64,000 nt of DNA, from assembly GCA_031292625.1 (NCBI GenBank), contig JARLGU010000012.1:1-64000 (forward strand), given 5' to 3'. Below the pieces are notes generated by a model that ran no database searches, was not told where the DNA came from, and was given only the letters and a program-made list of their open reading frames with translations. The first letter of the stretch is position 1, and each line of letters starts with the position of its first letter. A program made the position numbers and the translations under genes. Origin of the DNA: Capsulimonadaceae bacterium. Its GTDB lineage: Bacteria; Armatimonadota; Armatimonadia; Armatimonadales; Capsulimonadaceae. Shown piece by piece: positions 52,308 through 60,518 of this stretch.

Positions 52308-52313
52308 TATACT
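52308..52313 (+). promoter_or_regulatory. -10 element of a probable leaderless promoter (gene at 52320)
   Basis: GG-TATACT ends 6 nt before ATG 52320. The context GGTATACTGAG is identical to that before cobA-hemD. There is no Shine-Dalgarno. Confidence 0.5.
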
Positions 52314-52319
52314 GAGCCC

Positions 52320-52601
52320 ATGAAGGTTCGCATTTTGCTCGTCTTGGAAGATCGCACGATCGACGAGACAGTTGAAGCTCCTACGGTTGACGAAGTATTA
52401 ACCAATCTGCGCGATTGCGTCGCAAGGCAACTTGGCTGGAAGGGTGTATTCCTTAAGGCGCTCACGCCGCTGCAATTCGCGCAGGAGGCTGTACGGAAGT
52501 ACAATGAGGCGCAGGTCAAGAACGAACCGCTGCCTCAAACTTTTGATGAATTCTTGAAGTTTGGTGAGAAGACCGGTTATCTTACCGTATTGGAGAAGTA
52601 G
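52320..52601 (+). CDS. Hypothetical protein, 93 residues
   Basis: The soluble protein starts with a beta strand (MKVRILLVLEDRTIDETVEA), then a helix (TVDEVLTNLRDCVARQLGW) and a charged C-terminus. The opening loosely recalls HicB-like or DUF1902-like small folds, but I do not recognise a family. The ATG at 52320 is supported by the TATACT 6 nt upstream. The next gene encodes a Lon-N-like protein, 126 nt on. Confidence 0.65.
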   Translation: MKVRILLVLEDRTIDETVEAPTVDEVLTNLRDCVARQLGWKGVFLKALTPLQFAQEAVRKYNEAQVKNEPLPQTFDEFLKFGEKTGYLTVLEK

Positions 52602-52727
52602 CTCCACGGCTCAAGACTCACTCGGCCACGCTCTGCGAAGGGCGGCTGGGTGGACGATGCGCGGCCTCCGGCAATGGGCCAGGCGACCTTGACCACCGGA
52701 TGGCGCTGAAGTACGGGGAACACCGCA

Positions 52728-53441
52728 ATGTTGGATCTGGAGCGCGTACCGATTTTTCCGCTGCAAGCCGTTCTGTTTCCGGGCACGAGCATACCGCTCA
52801 ATATCTTTGAGGCCCGCTACACGCAGATGGTTGAGGAATGTCTCGCAGCCAATTCTCCCTTTGGAGTCGTCCTGATCGTCGAAGGAACCGATGTTGACGA
52901 TGGCAGCGGACCTCCGGTCATCTCGAGCGTCGGCTGCCTCGCACGCATCTCCCGCAGCGATAAGCTAGACGACGGCCGCTATTACATCGAGGCGACCGGC
53001 AGCACGCGCTTCATTCTGGAAGAGACATCGACCGGCAGTCCGTATCTTACGGGACGCATCACGCCGATCGAGGAAGAGGCCGGCGACCCTGTGCAGATCG
53101 ACAACCTTTGCCGAGGCATACGCGGCCAGTTTCGCAAGTATATCGTCAAGCTCTTTAAGAAGCTCAACAGGACCGTTAGCACAATCCAGCTCCCCGAGGA
53201 TCCGACTTCGCTCTCGTTCGCCGTCGCCGGTGCAATGGAGATTTCGCTGGCCGAAAAGCAAAAGTTGCTCGAAATGCGGCGCACCGATGAGAGGCTCGCA
53301 AGGGTATCGGAGCTTCTCCGCTCGCAGCCGGATCCGGTCGCGACGCCGATTATCGAAGGTGAGCAAGGGGGCGATCCGCAAGGACCCACAATCAAGCGGG
53401 TCTCCGCCAAAACCCTCCGCTCACTGGTCTCGCGCAACTAG
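52728..53441 (+). CDS. Lon substrate-binding (N-terminal domain) family protein
   Basis: The 237-residue protein matches the stand-alone Lon N-domain family. It has VPIFPLQAVLFPGTSIPLNIFEARYTQMV at the start, split over the usual strands, FGVVLI, and GCLARI. A helical C-terminal part follows (about 130-200, QLPEDPTSLSFAVA). No AAA+ or protease domain is present. Such proteins may bind unfolded or specific proteins; their role is not settled. Confidence 0.9.
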   Translation: MLDLERVPIFPLQAVLFPGTSIPLNIFEARYTQMVEECLAANSPFGVVLIVEGTDVDDGSGPPVISSVGCLARISRSDKLDDGRYYIEATGSTRFILEETSTGSPYLTGRITPIEEEAGDPVQIDNLCRGIRGQFRKYIVKLFKKLNRTVSTIQLPEDPTSLSFAVAGAMEISLAEKQKLLEMRRTDERLARVSELLRSQPDPVATPIIEGEQGGDPQGPTIKRVSAKTLRSLVSRN

Positions 53442-53543
53442 CGAGAGAGCCGTTTGCAAGCCAGACTTTCTCACCCAGGGGCCAAACCTCTTCCGTGAGC
53501 CTCGCGGAGAAGGCAATCACCGGGCGCGGCTTGCCGCGTGCTC

Positions 53544-54215
53544 TTATCGAACTCCGATGAATTTGTGCGTCTGCAACGAAAGGCGAAACTCTTGCGGGTG
53601 GGCCAGGATGGCCTCGGTGCAGAGCGCGACCGCCGCGGGGTTGAGAGCGTTGGGCTGCAGCAGCGCGGCTTTATCGTGGCGGCGGCGGCTTTCGAGAGCG
53701 TATGCGAGATCGTCAGGGTCGTCGATCACATATTTGAATTCGGCGGCGTTCTCGTAGTACCAACGGTCGAGCCGCGCGCCCTGGCGCTCTTTTGGCGAGA
53801 CCGTAATATGATCCAGCCCCCAGTCGGGGCGCGCCCGAGTGCCATTGGTCTCGATCTGCAGTTGCCAGCCGCGTCCCTTGAGGATGTCGCACAGCGGCGC
53901 GAAATCGTGGATGGTCGGTTCTCCGCCGGTCAGGCAAGCCCACCGGCAGCCGCGACCAATCGTCTCGACTTCTTCGGCAAGCTCATCTGGATCGCATCCG
54001 CGCTGGACGCGAAAGTCCGTGTCGCAAAACCAGCAGTCGCAGTTGCATCCGGCCGAGCGAACGAAGACCGTCGCCTGCCCGCTGCGTAGACCTTCGCCCT
54101 GCAGCGAGTAGAAGAGTTCGACGATGGGGATTCGTCCGGCCTTGACCATCGCCATCGCATCGCGCGTCGCCTGAGCAGGATCGGGCGTTTCGCCCCGGTA
54201 AATTCTTGCTTCCAT
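53544..54215 (-). CDS. queE: 7-carboxy-7-deazaguanine synthase QueE
   Basis: QueE is the radical-SAM enzyme that makes the deazaguanine ring for queuosine. The 223-residue product has the substrate-end motif ELFYSLQGEG and the iron-sulfur cluster motif CNCDCWFCDTDF (CX3CX2C pattern). TGGEPTIHDFAPL is the SAM-binding GGE, and IETNGTRARP and ITVSPKE follow. No queC or queD is adjacent. A TATAAT is present on the minus strand at 54283-54278 as a possible -10. Confidence 0.93.
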   Translation of the reverse strand: MEARIYRGETPDPAQATRDAMAMVKAGRIPIVELFYSLQGEGLRSGQATVFVRSAGCNCDCWFCDTDFRVQRGCDPDELAEEVETIGRGCRWACLTGGEPTIHDFAPLCDILKGRGWQLQIETNGTRARPDWGLDHITVSPKERQGARLDRWYYENAAEFKYVIDDPDDLAYALESRRRHDKAALLQPNALNPAAVALCTEAILAHPQEFRLSLQTHKFIGVR

Positions 54216-54405
54216 GGTTGTCTTGCCGCTCGGGCGCCCGCTGCCCCGAATCGCGGGACCGATTTGACACCCGGCGGATTATACCGCAAAATAAGAGGGA
54301 GCTTTTGCGCGGCCGTCACGATGCAACGACGCCTCAAGCCTTTAGAGGGCAAGCGTCATCGAATGGCATTCGTGTTCGCGACGGCTCACCCAGGATACAA
54401 CCCAA

Positions 54406-55035
54406 TTGACTGACGATCCAAACATAAGGGAGCTGTTGGCTCAGGCTGGGCCAGCGCTTGGGCCTGATTGGACGACGCGCCGTGCGGAATACCGTACTCT
54501 TTGGCCGCTCTTGTCGCGGCGCAACGGATTTTATGCGTTCGCCGCGTCCCTGCATGTCTTTCCGCTTGGGCGTCCGGCAAGCGCGCGAGAGATGGATATC
54601 GAGCGGTGGAACTCGGCCGGTCTTTGGCGCGGCGCTTATGGGCCTTCAATCGACGGGCTGATCTTCTTTGCCGAGGACGTCTTTGGCGAGCAATTTGCGG
54701 TCGATGGCGTCAGCGTGGTTCGCTTTAACCCCGAAACCGGCGATATTCAGCGGTATGCCGCTGGACTTGACGAATGGGCGATGCGGGTGCTCGACGGCCC
54801 CGACTACGAGACCGGCTTTGGATTAGCGAGGCAATGGGAGCGTATACACGGCACGCTAGAGCCTGGCCGGCGTCTCTTGCCCGAAACGCCCTTCGTTCTC
54901 GGCGGAGGGTTCACGATCCATAACCTTTTTGACGGAGATGCGATCGAAGGCATGCGGTTTCGCGCGGATCTAGCGCAGCAGGTGCGCGATGTTCCCGACG
55001 GCGCGGCGGTGCGTCTGGTAATCCCCGAGCGGTAA
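54406..55035 (+). CDS. SMI1/KNR4-like (SUKH-type) protein
   Basis: The 209-residue protein resembles SMI1/KNR4-family proteins: LSRRNGFYAFAASLHVFPLG near residue 38, SIDGLIFFAEDVFGEQFAVDG near 82, and a C-terminal PFVLGGGFTIHNLF. SUKH proteins often act as immunity proteins against toxins, but there is no toxin here, so a housekeeping role is equally likely. The TTG start has AGGA 10 nt upstream. The ABC ATPase gene begins 11 nt after it and may be co-transcribed. Confidence 0.7.
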   Translation: MTDDPNIRELLAQAGPALGPDWTTRRAEYRTLWPLLSRRNGFYAFAASLHVFPLGRPASAREMDIERWNSAGLWRGAYGPSIDGLIFFAEDVFGEQFAVDGVSVVRFNPETGDIQRYAAGLDEWAMRVLDGPDYETGFGLARQWERIHGTLEPGRRLLPETPFVLGGGFTIHNLFDGDAIEGMRFRADLAQQVRDVPDGAAVRLVIPER

Positions 55036-55046
55036 GGAATGCGGCA

Positions 55047-55979
55047 ATGAGCACCGATGCGGCGATCGATATTCAGGATCTGCGAAAAGAGTATGGTGCG
55101 ACGCTGCCAGGCCGGACGCGCTTCGTGGCCGTCGACGACCTGAGCCTGACGGTTCCGCGCGGGCAGGTGTTCGGTTTCCTCGGACCCAATGGCGCGGGGA
55201 AGACAACCACAATCAACATGCTGCTCGGGAATGTGTTCCCCACATCGGGCGGGGCCAAAATTCTCGGCGTTCCGGTTGGCGACCGTAAGGTGCGAGCTCG
55301 CATTGGCTTTCTTCCGGAAAAGTTCCAGTTCCACGATTACCTTACCGCCGAAGAGTTCCTGGATCTGCACGGCCGTCTCTACGGCATGCCGCGCGCATTG
55401 CGCCGGAAGCGCGCGCACGAAGCGCTCGACAGGGTGGGCCTGTTGGCGCGCCGGCGCTCACGGCTGCGCGAGTTCTCGAAGGGGATGCAGCAGCGAGTCG
55501 GTCTCGCGCAGGCGATCTTGAACGAGCCCGACCTCGTCATCCTCGATGAGCCCACGTCGGCCCTCGACCCGATCGGCCGGCGCGCCGTGCGAGACCTCAT
55601 TCACAGCCTCAAGGAGAGCGGCACAACTGTCTTTTTGAACTCTCACCTGCTCTCCGAGATCGAAATGACCTGCGACGAGGTGGCGATCATCAAGGCCGGC
55701 AAGGTCGTCCGCCAGGGCTCTATCGACGATCTGCTCGCCGATCACACTGCGGTCGAAATCCGCGTCGACGACTATACGCCTGCCGTTCGCGACGCAATCG
55801 CCGGTCTCTCGGTCGCCGTATCGCTTGGCGACGGTCTTGTCACGGCGACGCTGGCCGACGGCCGCGACGTGCCGGACATTGCCGCCGCGGTCGTCGCGGC
55901 CGGCGGCAGGTTGCGCGAACTGACGACCCGCCGCGACAGCCTCGAAGAGCTGTTCATCCGCGTTGTAGAAGAGGAGTGA
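55047..55979 (+). CDS. ABC transporter ATP-binding protein
   Basis: The 310-residue protein has all ABC motifs: GPNGAGKTTTINMLLG (Walker A), FSKGMQQRVGLAQAI (signature), LVILDEPTSALDPI (Walker B) and NSHLLSE (switch His). A C-terminal extension of about 80 residues resembles that of CcmA/NatA-type exporters. No permease gene is next to it, so the membrane partner must be elsewhere. It follows the SMI1-like gene by 11 nt. Confidence 0.92.
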   Translation: MSTDAAIDIQDLRKEYGATLPGRTRFVAVDDLSLTVPRGQVFGFLGPNGAGKTTTINMLLGNVFPTSGGAKILGVPVGDRKVRARIGFLPEKFQFHDYLTAEEFLDLHGRLYGMPRALRRKRAHEALDRVGLLARRRSRLREFSKGMQQRVGLAQAILNEPDLVILDEPTSALDPIGRRAVRDLIHSLKESGTTVFLNSHLLSEIEMTCDEVAIIKAGKVVRQGSIDDLLADHTAVEIRVDDYTPAVRDAIAGLSVAVSLGDGLVTATLADGRDVPDIAAAVVAAGGRLRELTTRRDSLEELFIRVVEEE

Positions 55980-56003
55980 GGCGGGCGGTTAGTTGAAGGC
56001 CTG

Positions 56004-56021
56004 GAGGGTTCAATAACCCTC
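56004..56021. terminator. Small hairpin between convergent genes
   Basis: GAGGGTT (56004-56010) pairs with AACCCTC (56015-56021) around a 4-nt loop, between the ABC ATPase and the minus-strand URO-D gene. There is no T-tract, so termination is uncertain. Confidence 0.4.
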
Positions 56022-56058
56022 TCGGGCACAAGGGCGTCCAGCCTCCTCGCTCGCCCCC

Positions 56059-57294
56059 TTATCCGGCCAGCCTTTCCGCTTCGCCCCGCGCGATTTGCGT
56101 CCATCGCACTGCGCGGGACGGATCGTTGCCGATCGTATGGCAATCCTTCATGATTACCTCGATATGGCAGCCGCGCGTGACTTCAAGGTCGTGCCGCAGC
56201 GTCTCGCGGATACGCTCTTCGGGGAACGCGTCCATTGCGAGGTCGGCGGGATTGGGCTTCATCGAATAGACATACTTGTCCTGAAGGTTATCCGCCATTA
56301 CGGCGCGGTCGGACCACGGCGAGACCGAAACGCGGCGAAGGTTGGGGATTTCCTTTATGTATTTCCAGCGCAGGTCGAGGGCTTCGCAACAGCCGTAACA
56401 GCTCAGGCCGTAGAGGTTGATAATCGGCAGCTGGTACGGAAGGACGAATTCCGCGAACATGCCGGGCGAGACGCCGACGGTTTCCTGGCTCTCCGAAAGG
56501 CACCACAGGTCGCGCAGTCTGACGTGGCCATCGAAACCGTCCGCAGGCAGTTCGCGGGTCCAGCCAAACCCTCCGGAGCCGACGTACGATCCGTCGTTGT
56601 TCAGCGTTAGGAGCCCGTTCTGTTCCAGCGATTCGAGTCGCGCGATCGTGCCGTCGCGCAAAATGGCCATGAGCCGGTGCAGGTTGTCTGGCTCGTCGAG
56701 CATGTCGACCATGAGCTGTTCGAGACCGCGCAGGTTCGCGAGGGTCGACGTCAACCCCGTGGTCCAGTGCCAGCCGTTCTTGAGGCGAACCGGCAGGATG
56801 CCGCAAAAGAGCTCATTGGCTTGCTCCAGCTTTTCGTTGGTTGCCTTCCAGTCCACGGTGACCGTTGGGAAGCGAAGCTCGTGGAGCTGATCGTATGATT
56901 TGATCGGCGCATCCCAAACGAACGAGCCGCCGTTCTCCCCGCCGATTCGCCGCGGCGATAACCCCCAGTCCGTCTGCGAGGCGACATGGCCGACGTTCCA
57001 GAACGGCTCGATGACGCGGTCGTCGCACATGGAACGGCCCCAGAAGATTTCGCGCCGCAGCTGCCACTCGCAGCCTCGCGCCTCGTCCGAGACGCACTGC
57101 AGATCCTCGCCTCGGATAATCTCGTGCCAGCCGTTTTCGGGATCGCAGAATACCAATGGCCGCGTAGGCTTGAGCGCGTTATGGTCGTACCATAACCGGC
57201 GCTTTTCGGTCTCGATCGGTCTGGCCGCAAGCTCAGCGATCTCGGCGGCGAGTCCTCTGAGTATCGTGCGGTCTCTGGAAGGCAACAATGTCAT
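56059..57294 (-). CDS. Uroporphyrinogen decarboxylase (URO-D) superfamily protein
   Basis: The 411-residue protein belongs to the long URO-D-like group found with sugar or secondary-metabolite genes. Typical parts are EQLMVDMLDEPDNLHRLMA in the middle, LYGLSCYGCCEALDLRW with three Cys that may bind metal, and RRVSVSPWSDRAVMAD. The reaction is unknown; relatives include corrinoid methyltransferases. AAGGAGAG precedes the ATG. It follows the phytanoyl-CoA dioxygenase gene by about 105 nt on the same strand, and both are divergent from the AraC regulator. Confidence 0.85.
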   Translation of the reverse strand: MTLLPSRDRTILRGLAAEIAELAARPIETEKRRLWYDHNALKPTRPLVFCDPENGWHEIIRGEDLQCVSDEARGCEWQLRREIFWGRSMCDDRVIEPFWNVGHVASQTDWGLSPRRIGGENGGSFVWDAPIKSYDQLHELRFPTVTVDWKATNEKLEQANELFCGILPVRLKNGWHWTTGLTSTLANLRGLEQLMVDMLDEPDNLHRLMAILRDGTIARLESLEQNGLLTLNNDGSYVGSGGFGWTRELPADGFDGHVRLRDLWCLSESQETVGVSPGMFAEFVLPYQLPIINLYGLSCYGCCEALDLRWKYIKEIPNLRRVSVSPWSDRAVMADNLQDKYVYSMKPNPADLAMDAFPEERIRETLRHDLEVTRGCHIEVIMKDCHTIGNDPSRAVRWTQIARGEAERLAG

Positions 57295-57399
57295 GTGTCT
57301 CTCCTTTGTCTTGCGTGCAAGTGCTTGATGCTGTCATCTCGCCCAAGGTCGGCGCTCCGGCCTTGGCGCGAGATGGCTATCGTAAACCCGGCGATGCCC

Positions 57400-58221
57400 C
57401 TAACGCGGCGCCAATGCGCGTGTGCGCTCGACGACGCCGTCCCATTCGCCATCCAGGTTGTCGCCATACGCAAGCAGGCCTCCGTCGTAACGATCGCCCG
57501 TCAGATAGGGATGCTTGGTGTCGGCGTGACGGCTCTGAAAATACGCCGCATCGACAGCCTTGCCGTTGACGAAATGGTACGCCGCGCCTGCACGATCATG
57601 CTCGGTACGGTTCGCACCGGTTGCATGGGCGACGCCGTACGCGAAGAAGATCACGCCTCCGGCCTGCATAATGGCGGGAACCACGTTCTCCTCGCTTGGG
57701 TAGCAGCGGATATGGTGGTCGCTGTCGGGGTCTCGCGTATGCTCGAGTTTGCTAAGGTGGCTGCCGGGAATCACCCGCAGCGTGCCGTTTTCCAGGTTGG
57801 CGTCATGGACGGCGATCCACATCGCGGCGCCCATGAGCGGCTGTTCGATCTGGAAATAGGCGTTGTCCTGGTGCCAGTTCGTCCCCGCCCCGTGGCGCGC
57901 GGGTTTGAGAAATACCTGGTCGAGATGGAGTACGACCGGGTTCCCGATGAGCTCGGAAATTGCGGCGCGAACCTCGGGCGCGAACGGCAGCGTTTTGAAC
58001 AGTTCGCTGTGCGGCGACATCGGGCAAAGCTGAAGATTGGCCTTGGTCGTCGAATGGGTCGCGCCATCGCCTTCCGTCGCGACGTTGCGCAACTTGCCTT
58101 CACGCTTGAATCGCTCGATTTCGCCTTGCATCGCGGCGACCTCCCGGCTCTCGAAGAAGCCTGGAACGATTAAATAGCCCTCGGTTTGAAATTGGTCCAA
58201 CTGATTGCTTGTAAATGTCAT
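57400..58221 (-). CDS. Phytanoyl-CoA dioxygenase (PhyH) family protein
   Basis: The 273-residue Fe(II)/2-oxoglutarate-type enzyme has the HxD...H iron site: WHQDNAYF near residue 123 (His and Asp) and the distal His in YGVAHATGANRTEH near 200, followed by an Arg of the type that binds 2-oxoglutarate. LNGTLRVIPGSH-like residues lie between. The substrate is unknown; bacterial relatives hydroxylate small molecules. ATG 58221 has GAGGAG 10 nt upstream. It probably forms an operon with the URO-D gene under AraC control. Confidence 0.88.
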   Translation of the reverse strand: MTFTSNQLDQFQTEGYLIVPGFFESREVAAMQGEIERFKREGKLRNVATEGDGATHSTTKANLQLCPMSPHSELFKTLPFAPEVRAAISELIGNPVVLHLDQVFLKPARHGAGTNWHQDNAYFQIEQPLMGAAMWIAVHDANLENGTLRVIPGSHLSKLEHTRDPDSDHHIRCYPSEENVVPAIMQAGGVIFFAYGVAHATGANRTEHDRAGAAYHFVNGKAVDAAYFQSRHADTKHPYLTGDRYDGGLLAYGDNLDGEWDGVVERTRALAPR

Positions 58222-58286
58222 GGTTTTGCACTCCTCACACAATACACCGGCTACAGGCCAGCGAATATTGATAGCCCATCATACAT

Positions 58287-58330
58287 TGAGGAGAATAGTT
58301 AAGTCGTTCGCATTTCAGGTGAGGAGAATA
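58287..58330. promoter_or_regulatory. Two direct repeats 33 bp apart between phyH and araC (candidate AraC sites)
   Basis: TGAGGAGAATA occurs at 58287-58297 and 58320-58330, exactly 33 bp (about three helical turns) apart. A GAATATTGA element also occurs at 58263 and 58326. Direct repeats in phase are typical of AraC-family binding sites. The region lies between divergent genes. Confidence 0.55.
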
Positions 58331-58389
58331 TTGAACATTGGGCATAAGAACCGGTACACTTGTACGTCGATGTCTTGGGGGGGTGAACG

Positions 58390-59301
58390 ATGCCGCGAAC
58401 TCTTTCACATGAAGGCTATGTCGGCGCGCAGTGCCTTGTGGATGAACTGCGCATGGCTGGGCATTCACGCTTAAACCGCCCGCAGGCGAACAGCCTTCGC
58501 CCGCACATGCACCACGCTGCGTTCGAGATTTGCTATATCGCCGACGGAATGGCGAATTGGTGGGTGGAAGACGGCACGTACGAGGTGCGCGGCGGTCAGT
58601 TTTTCGTGACGAAACCAGCGGAGCTTCACGGGGGCGTCAACTCCTCGGCGTCGCCTGCGGAGCTCTATTGGGCTCAGGTGGTTATCCCCGATCGCGGCGC
58701 TTTTCCCGGTCTGAGCGAAGCCGAAACCGAGCGGATGCACGAGGGGTTGTGGAATATTCGCGACCATGTATTCCACGCGAGCACGGACCCGTCGCCGCTC
58801 TTTGACAGGCTTCTCGACTGTTTGCAAAGCGAGACGGAGTTTCGCATGCTGTCCCTGCGCATCGCCCTGCACGAACTGCTGCTGCGCGTGCTGGCGGACG
58901 CTCCGCCTGCCGATAATCAGGGCCGTGCATGCTTGTCTGAAGGCTCGCCGCATGTGGCGAGAGCGCTATCGTGGATCGATGAGCATTTGGCGGATGAGTT
59001 CAGCGTCGACGACATCGCGGCCGCCTGCGGAATCGCCGTGAGTTACCTGCACAAACTGTTCGCGGACGAAATGGGTGTAACCCCGGGAGAATACCGGACT
59101 GGGGCGCGGATATCGAGAGCGAAGCGCCGCCTGAAGGACGACGCACAGTCGATCACCGCGATCGCCCTCGATCTTGGCTTCTCGTCCAGCCAGTATTTCG
59201 CCACGGCCTTCAAAGCTCGCACCGGCATGACGCCCCGTCAATACCGCATCTGGTCCCGCCAGGATACGCCGCCGTGCCGCGTCCCGGCGTACGTCGATTG
59301 A
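58390..59301 (+). CDS. AraC-family transcriptional regulator
   Basis: The 303-residue protein has a cupin-like N-terminal sensor (about 35-130, HHAAFEICYIADGMANWWVEDGTYEVRGGQ split over strands). Two helix-turn-helix motifs are at the C-terminus (about 195-290, SVDDIAAACGIAVSYLHKLFADEMGVTPGEYR and ALDLGFSSSQYFATAFKARTGMTPRQYR in pieces). It likely controls the divergent phyH-uroD operon. ATG 58390 is preceded by GGTGA. Confidence 0.93.
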   Translation: MPRTLSHEGYVGAQCLVDELRMAGHSRLNRPQANSLRPHMHHAAFEICYIADGMANWWVEDGTYEVRGGQFFVTKPAELHGGVNSSASPAELYWAQVVIPDRGAFPGLSEAETERMHEGLWNIRDHVFHASTDPSPLFDRLLDCLQSETEFRMLSLRIALHELLLRVLADAPPADNQGRACLSEGSPHVARALSWIDEHLADEFSVDDIAAACGIAVSYLHKLFADEMGVTPGEYRTGARISRAKRRLKDDAQSITAIALDLGFSSSQYFATAFKARTGMTPRQYRIWSRQDTPPCRVPAYVD

Positions 59302-59397
59302 TGGACAGGCGCTGATTGCGTGCTCTTTTTCGGTTTTGCGCCAATTCGCGGCTCGAAGCTTTACGGGCCTCGGCGCGGTGAGGTTGTCGGACGGGCC

Positions 59398-60354
59398 TCA
59401 GTATTCCTTCGTCACGTCCACGATGTTCGACAGCGGTTCGCCGTCAATAAACCGTCGCAGGTTCGCTAGGAACAGCGCTTTCAGGCGCACATCAAGGCCG
59501 GATGTTTGGCCGAACGCGAAGTGCGGGGTGATGTAGACGTTCGGCATGTCCCAGAGCGGGCTGTCTTGCGGCAACGGTTCGACCGCAAAGACATCAAGAC
59601 AAGCGCCGCCGATCGCACCGGATTGCAGCGCGCGGATCAACGCCTTTTCGTCGACGATTGCTCCCCGGGCGATATTGATCAGCCAGGCGTTGGGCTTCAT
59701 TCGTGCGATCCGGGGTCCGGAAAGCAGTCCGCGCGTTTCGGGAGTGAGCGGCGCGGCAATTACGACGAAGTCGCTCCGAGACAGGAGACGGTCCAAGCCT
59801 TCCGGCCCAGTCAACGCCTCATCGACGCCAGCGACCGTGCCTGGCGTGCGCTTCAGACCTAGCGTCCGAATGCCCATTGCCTTCGCTCGGGTGCAAACAC
59901 CCTGGCCGATTGCCCCGAGGCCGATGACGCCAACGGTCTGGCCGTGCAGCTCGGCGTGTGGGATGCCGCTCCAGCGTCGCGCCCGCTGCGTTACGATCTG
60001 CTCCTCGATCCGGTGGGCGACGGCGAACATCCACGAAAGAACGAACTCTGCGATGGGTATCTCGTACGCGGGGCTCGAATTGGTGACGATCAGATGAGGC
60101 TTGGCGCGGACGGCGTCCGTCAGAACCATGTCCACGCCGGCGCTCTCCGTGTGCAGCCATCGGACGTTGGGACCGGCTTCGACGATTTCCGAGAACCTGA
60201 GCCCCCCGCGCCAGCGAAATACAACCTCGGCGCGATCAAGGTCAGGGACTGGCGTCGCGTCTTCGGTAAACGGGAGCAAGACGGCCTCGGGCGCGACAAC
60301 GGCCGCTTCGGGCACAAGCTCTTCGTGAAGCCACGAGGGCACAAGGACAATCAT
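59398..60354 (-). CDS. D-2-hydroxyacid dehydrogenase family protein
   Basis: The 318-residue protein is an NAD-dependent dehydrogenase of the D-isomer 2-hydroxyacid family. It has VIGLGAIGQGVCTRAKAMG (Rossmann loop), the catalytic Arg in INIARGAIVDE, and Glu and His in VEPLPQDSPLWDMPNVYITPHFAF. The first 90 residues are the catalytic domain part. Which hydroxyacid it uses is not readable. A CATAAT hexamer 6 nt before the ATG suggests a leaderless transcript. Confidence 0.92.
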   Translation of the reverse strand: MIVLVPSWLHEELVPEAAVVAPEAVLLPFTEDATPVPDLDRAEVVFRWRGGLRFSEIVEAGPNVRWLHTESAGVDMVLTDAVRAKPHLIVTNSSPAYEIPIAEFVLSWMFAVAHRIEEQIVTQRARRWSGIPHAELHGQTVGVIGLGAIGQGVCTRAKAMGIRTLGLKRTPGTVAGVDEALTGPEGLDRLLSRSDFVVIAAPLTPETRGLLSGPRIARMKPNAWLINIARGAIVDEKALIRALQSGAIGGACLDVFAVEPLPQDSPLWDMPNVYITPHFAFGQTSGLDVRLKALFLANLRRFIDGEPLSNIVDVTKEY

Positions 60355-60360
60355 GGGACT

Positions 60361-60366
60361 ATTATG
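60361..60366 (-). promoter_or_regulatory. -10 element of a probable leaderless promoter (dehydrogenase gene)
   Basis: On the minus strand CATAAT ends 6 nt before the ATG at 60354, without a Shine-Dalgarno. Confidence 0.45.
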
Positions 60367-60464
60367 TCACGGAATTTTGACGTAACACGTGCAACCTTCG
60401 GTCAGATTCTTAGCTGACACCTTACGTATAACCCCTTCGTTCGGTCACCGAGAGGGTGCAAGAA

Positions 60465-60471
60465 AAATTGG
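60465..60471 (+). repeat. Left target-site duplication of the IS1595-like element
   Basis: AAAATTG directly precedes the left inverted repeat, and the same seven bases follow the right end at 62989-62995. With one more base each side it is 7 of 8, near the 8-bp duplications typical of IS1595. Confidence 0.7.
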
Positions 60472-60483
60472 GCGATTACATAC

Positions 60484-60512
60484 TTGGCACATAATCCCTA
60501 TGGCGGTATGAT
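60484..60512 (+). promoter_or_regulatory. Transposase promoter overlapping the left inverted repeat
   Basis: TTGGCA (60484-60489) and TATGAT (60507-60512) are 17 nt apart, and the -35 lies inside the inverted repeat. The -10 ends 6 nt before GTG 60519, so the transposase mRNA would be leaderless. Confidence 0.65.
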
Positions 60513-60518
60513 GTAGAC

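Noticed and set aside
60412-60430. AGCTGACACCTTACG as an alternative left end of the IS
   Set aside because: It matches only CTGACAC of the right end, whereas 60472 gives 17 of 21 matches and the AAAATTG duplication.
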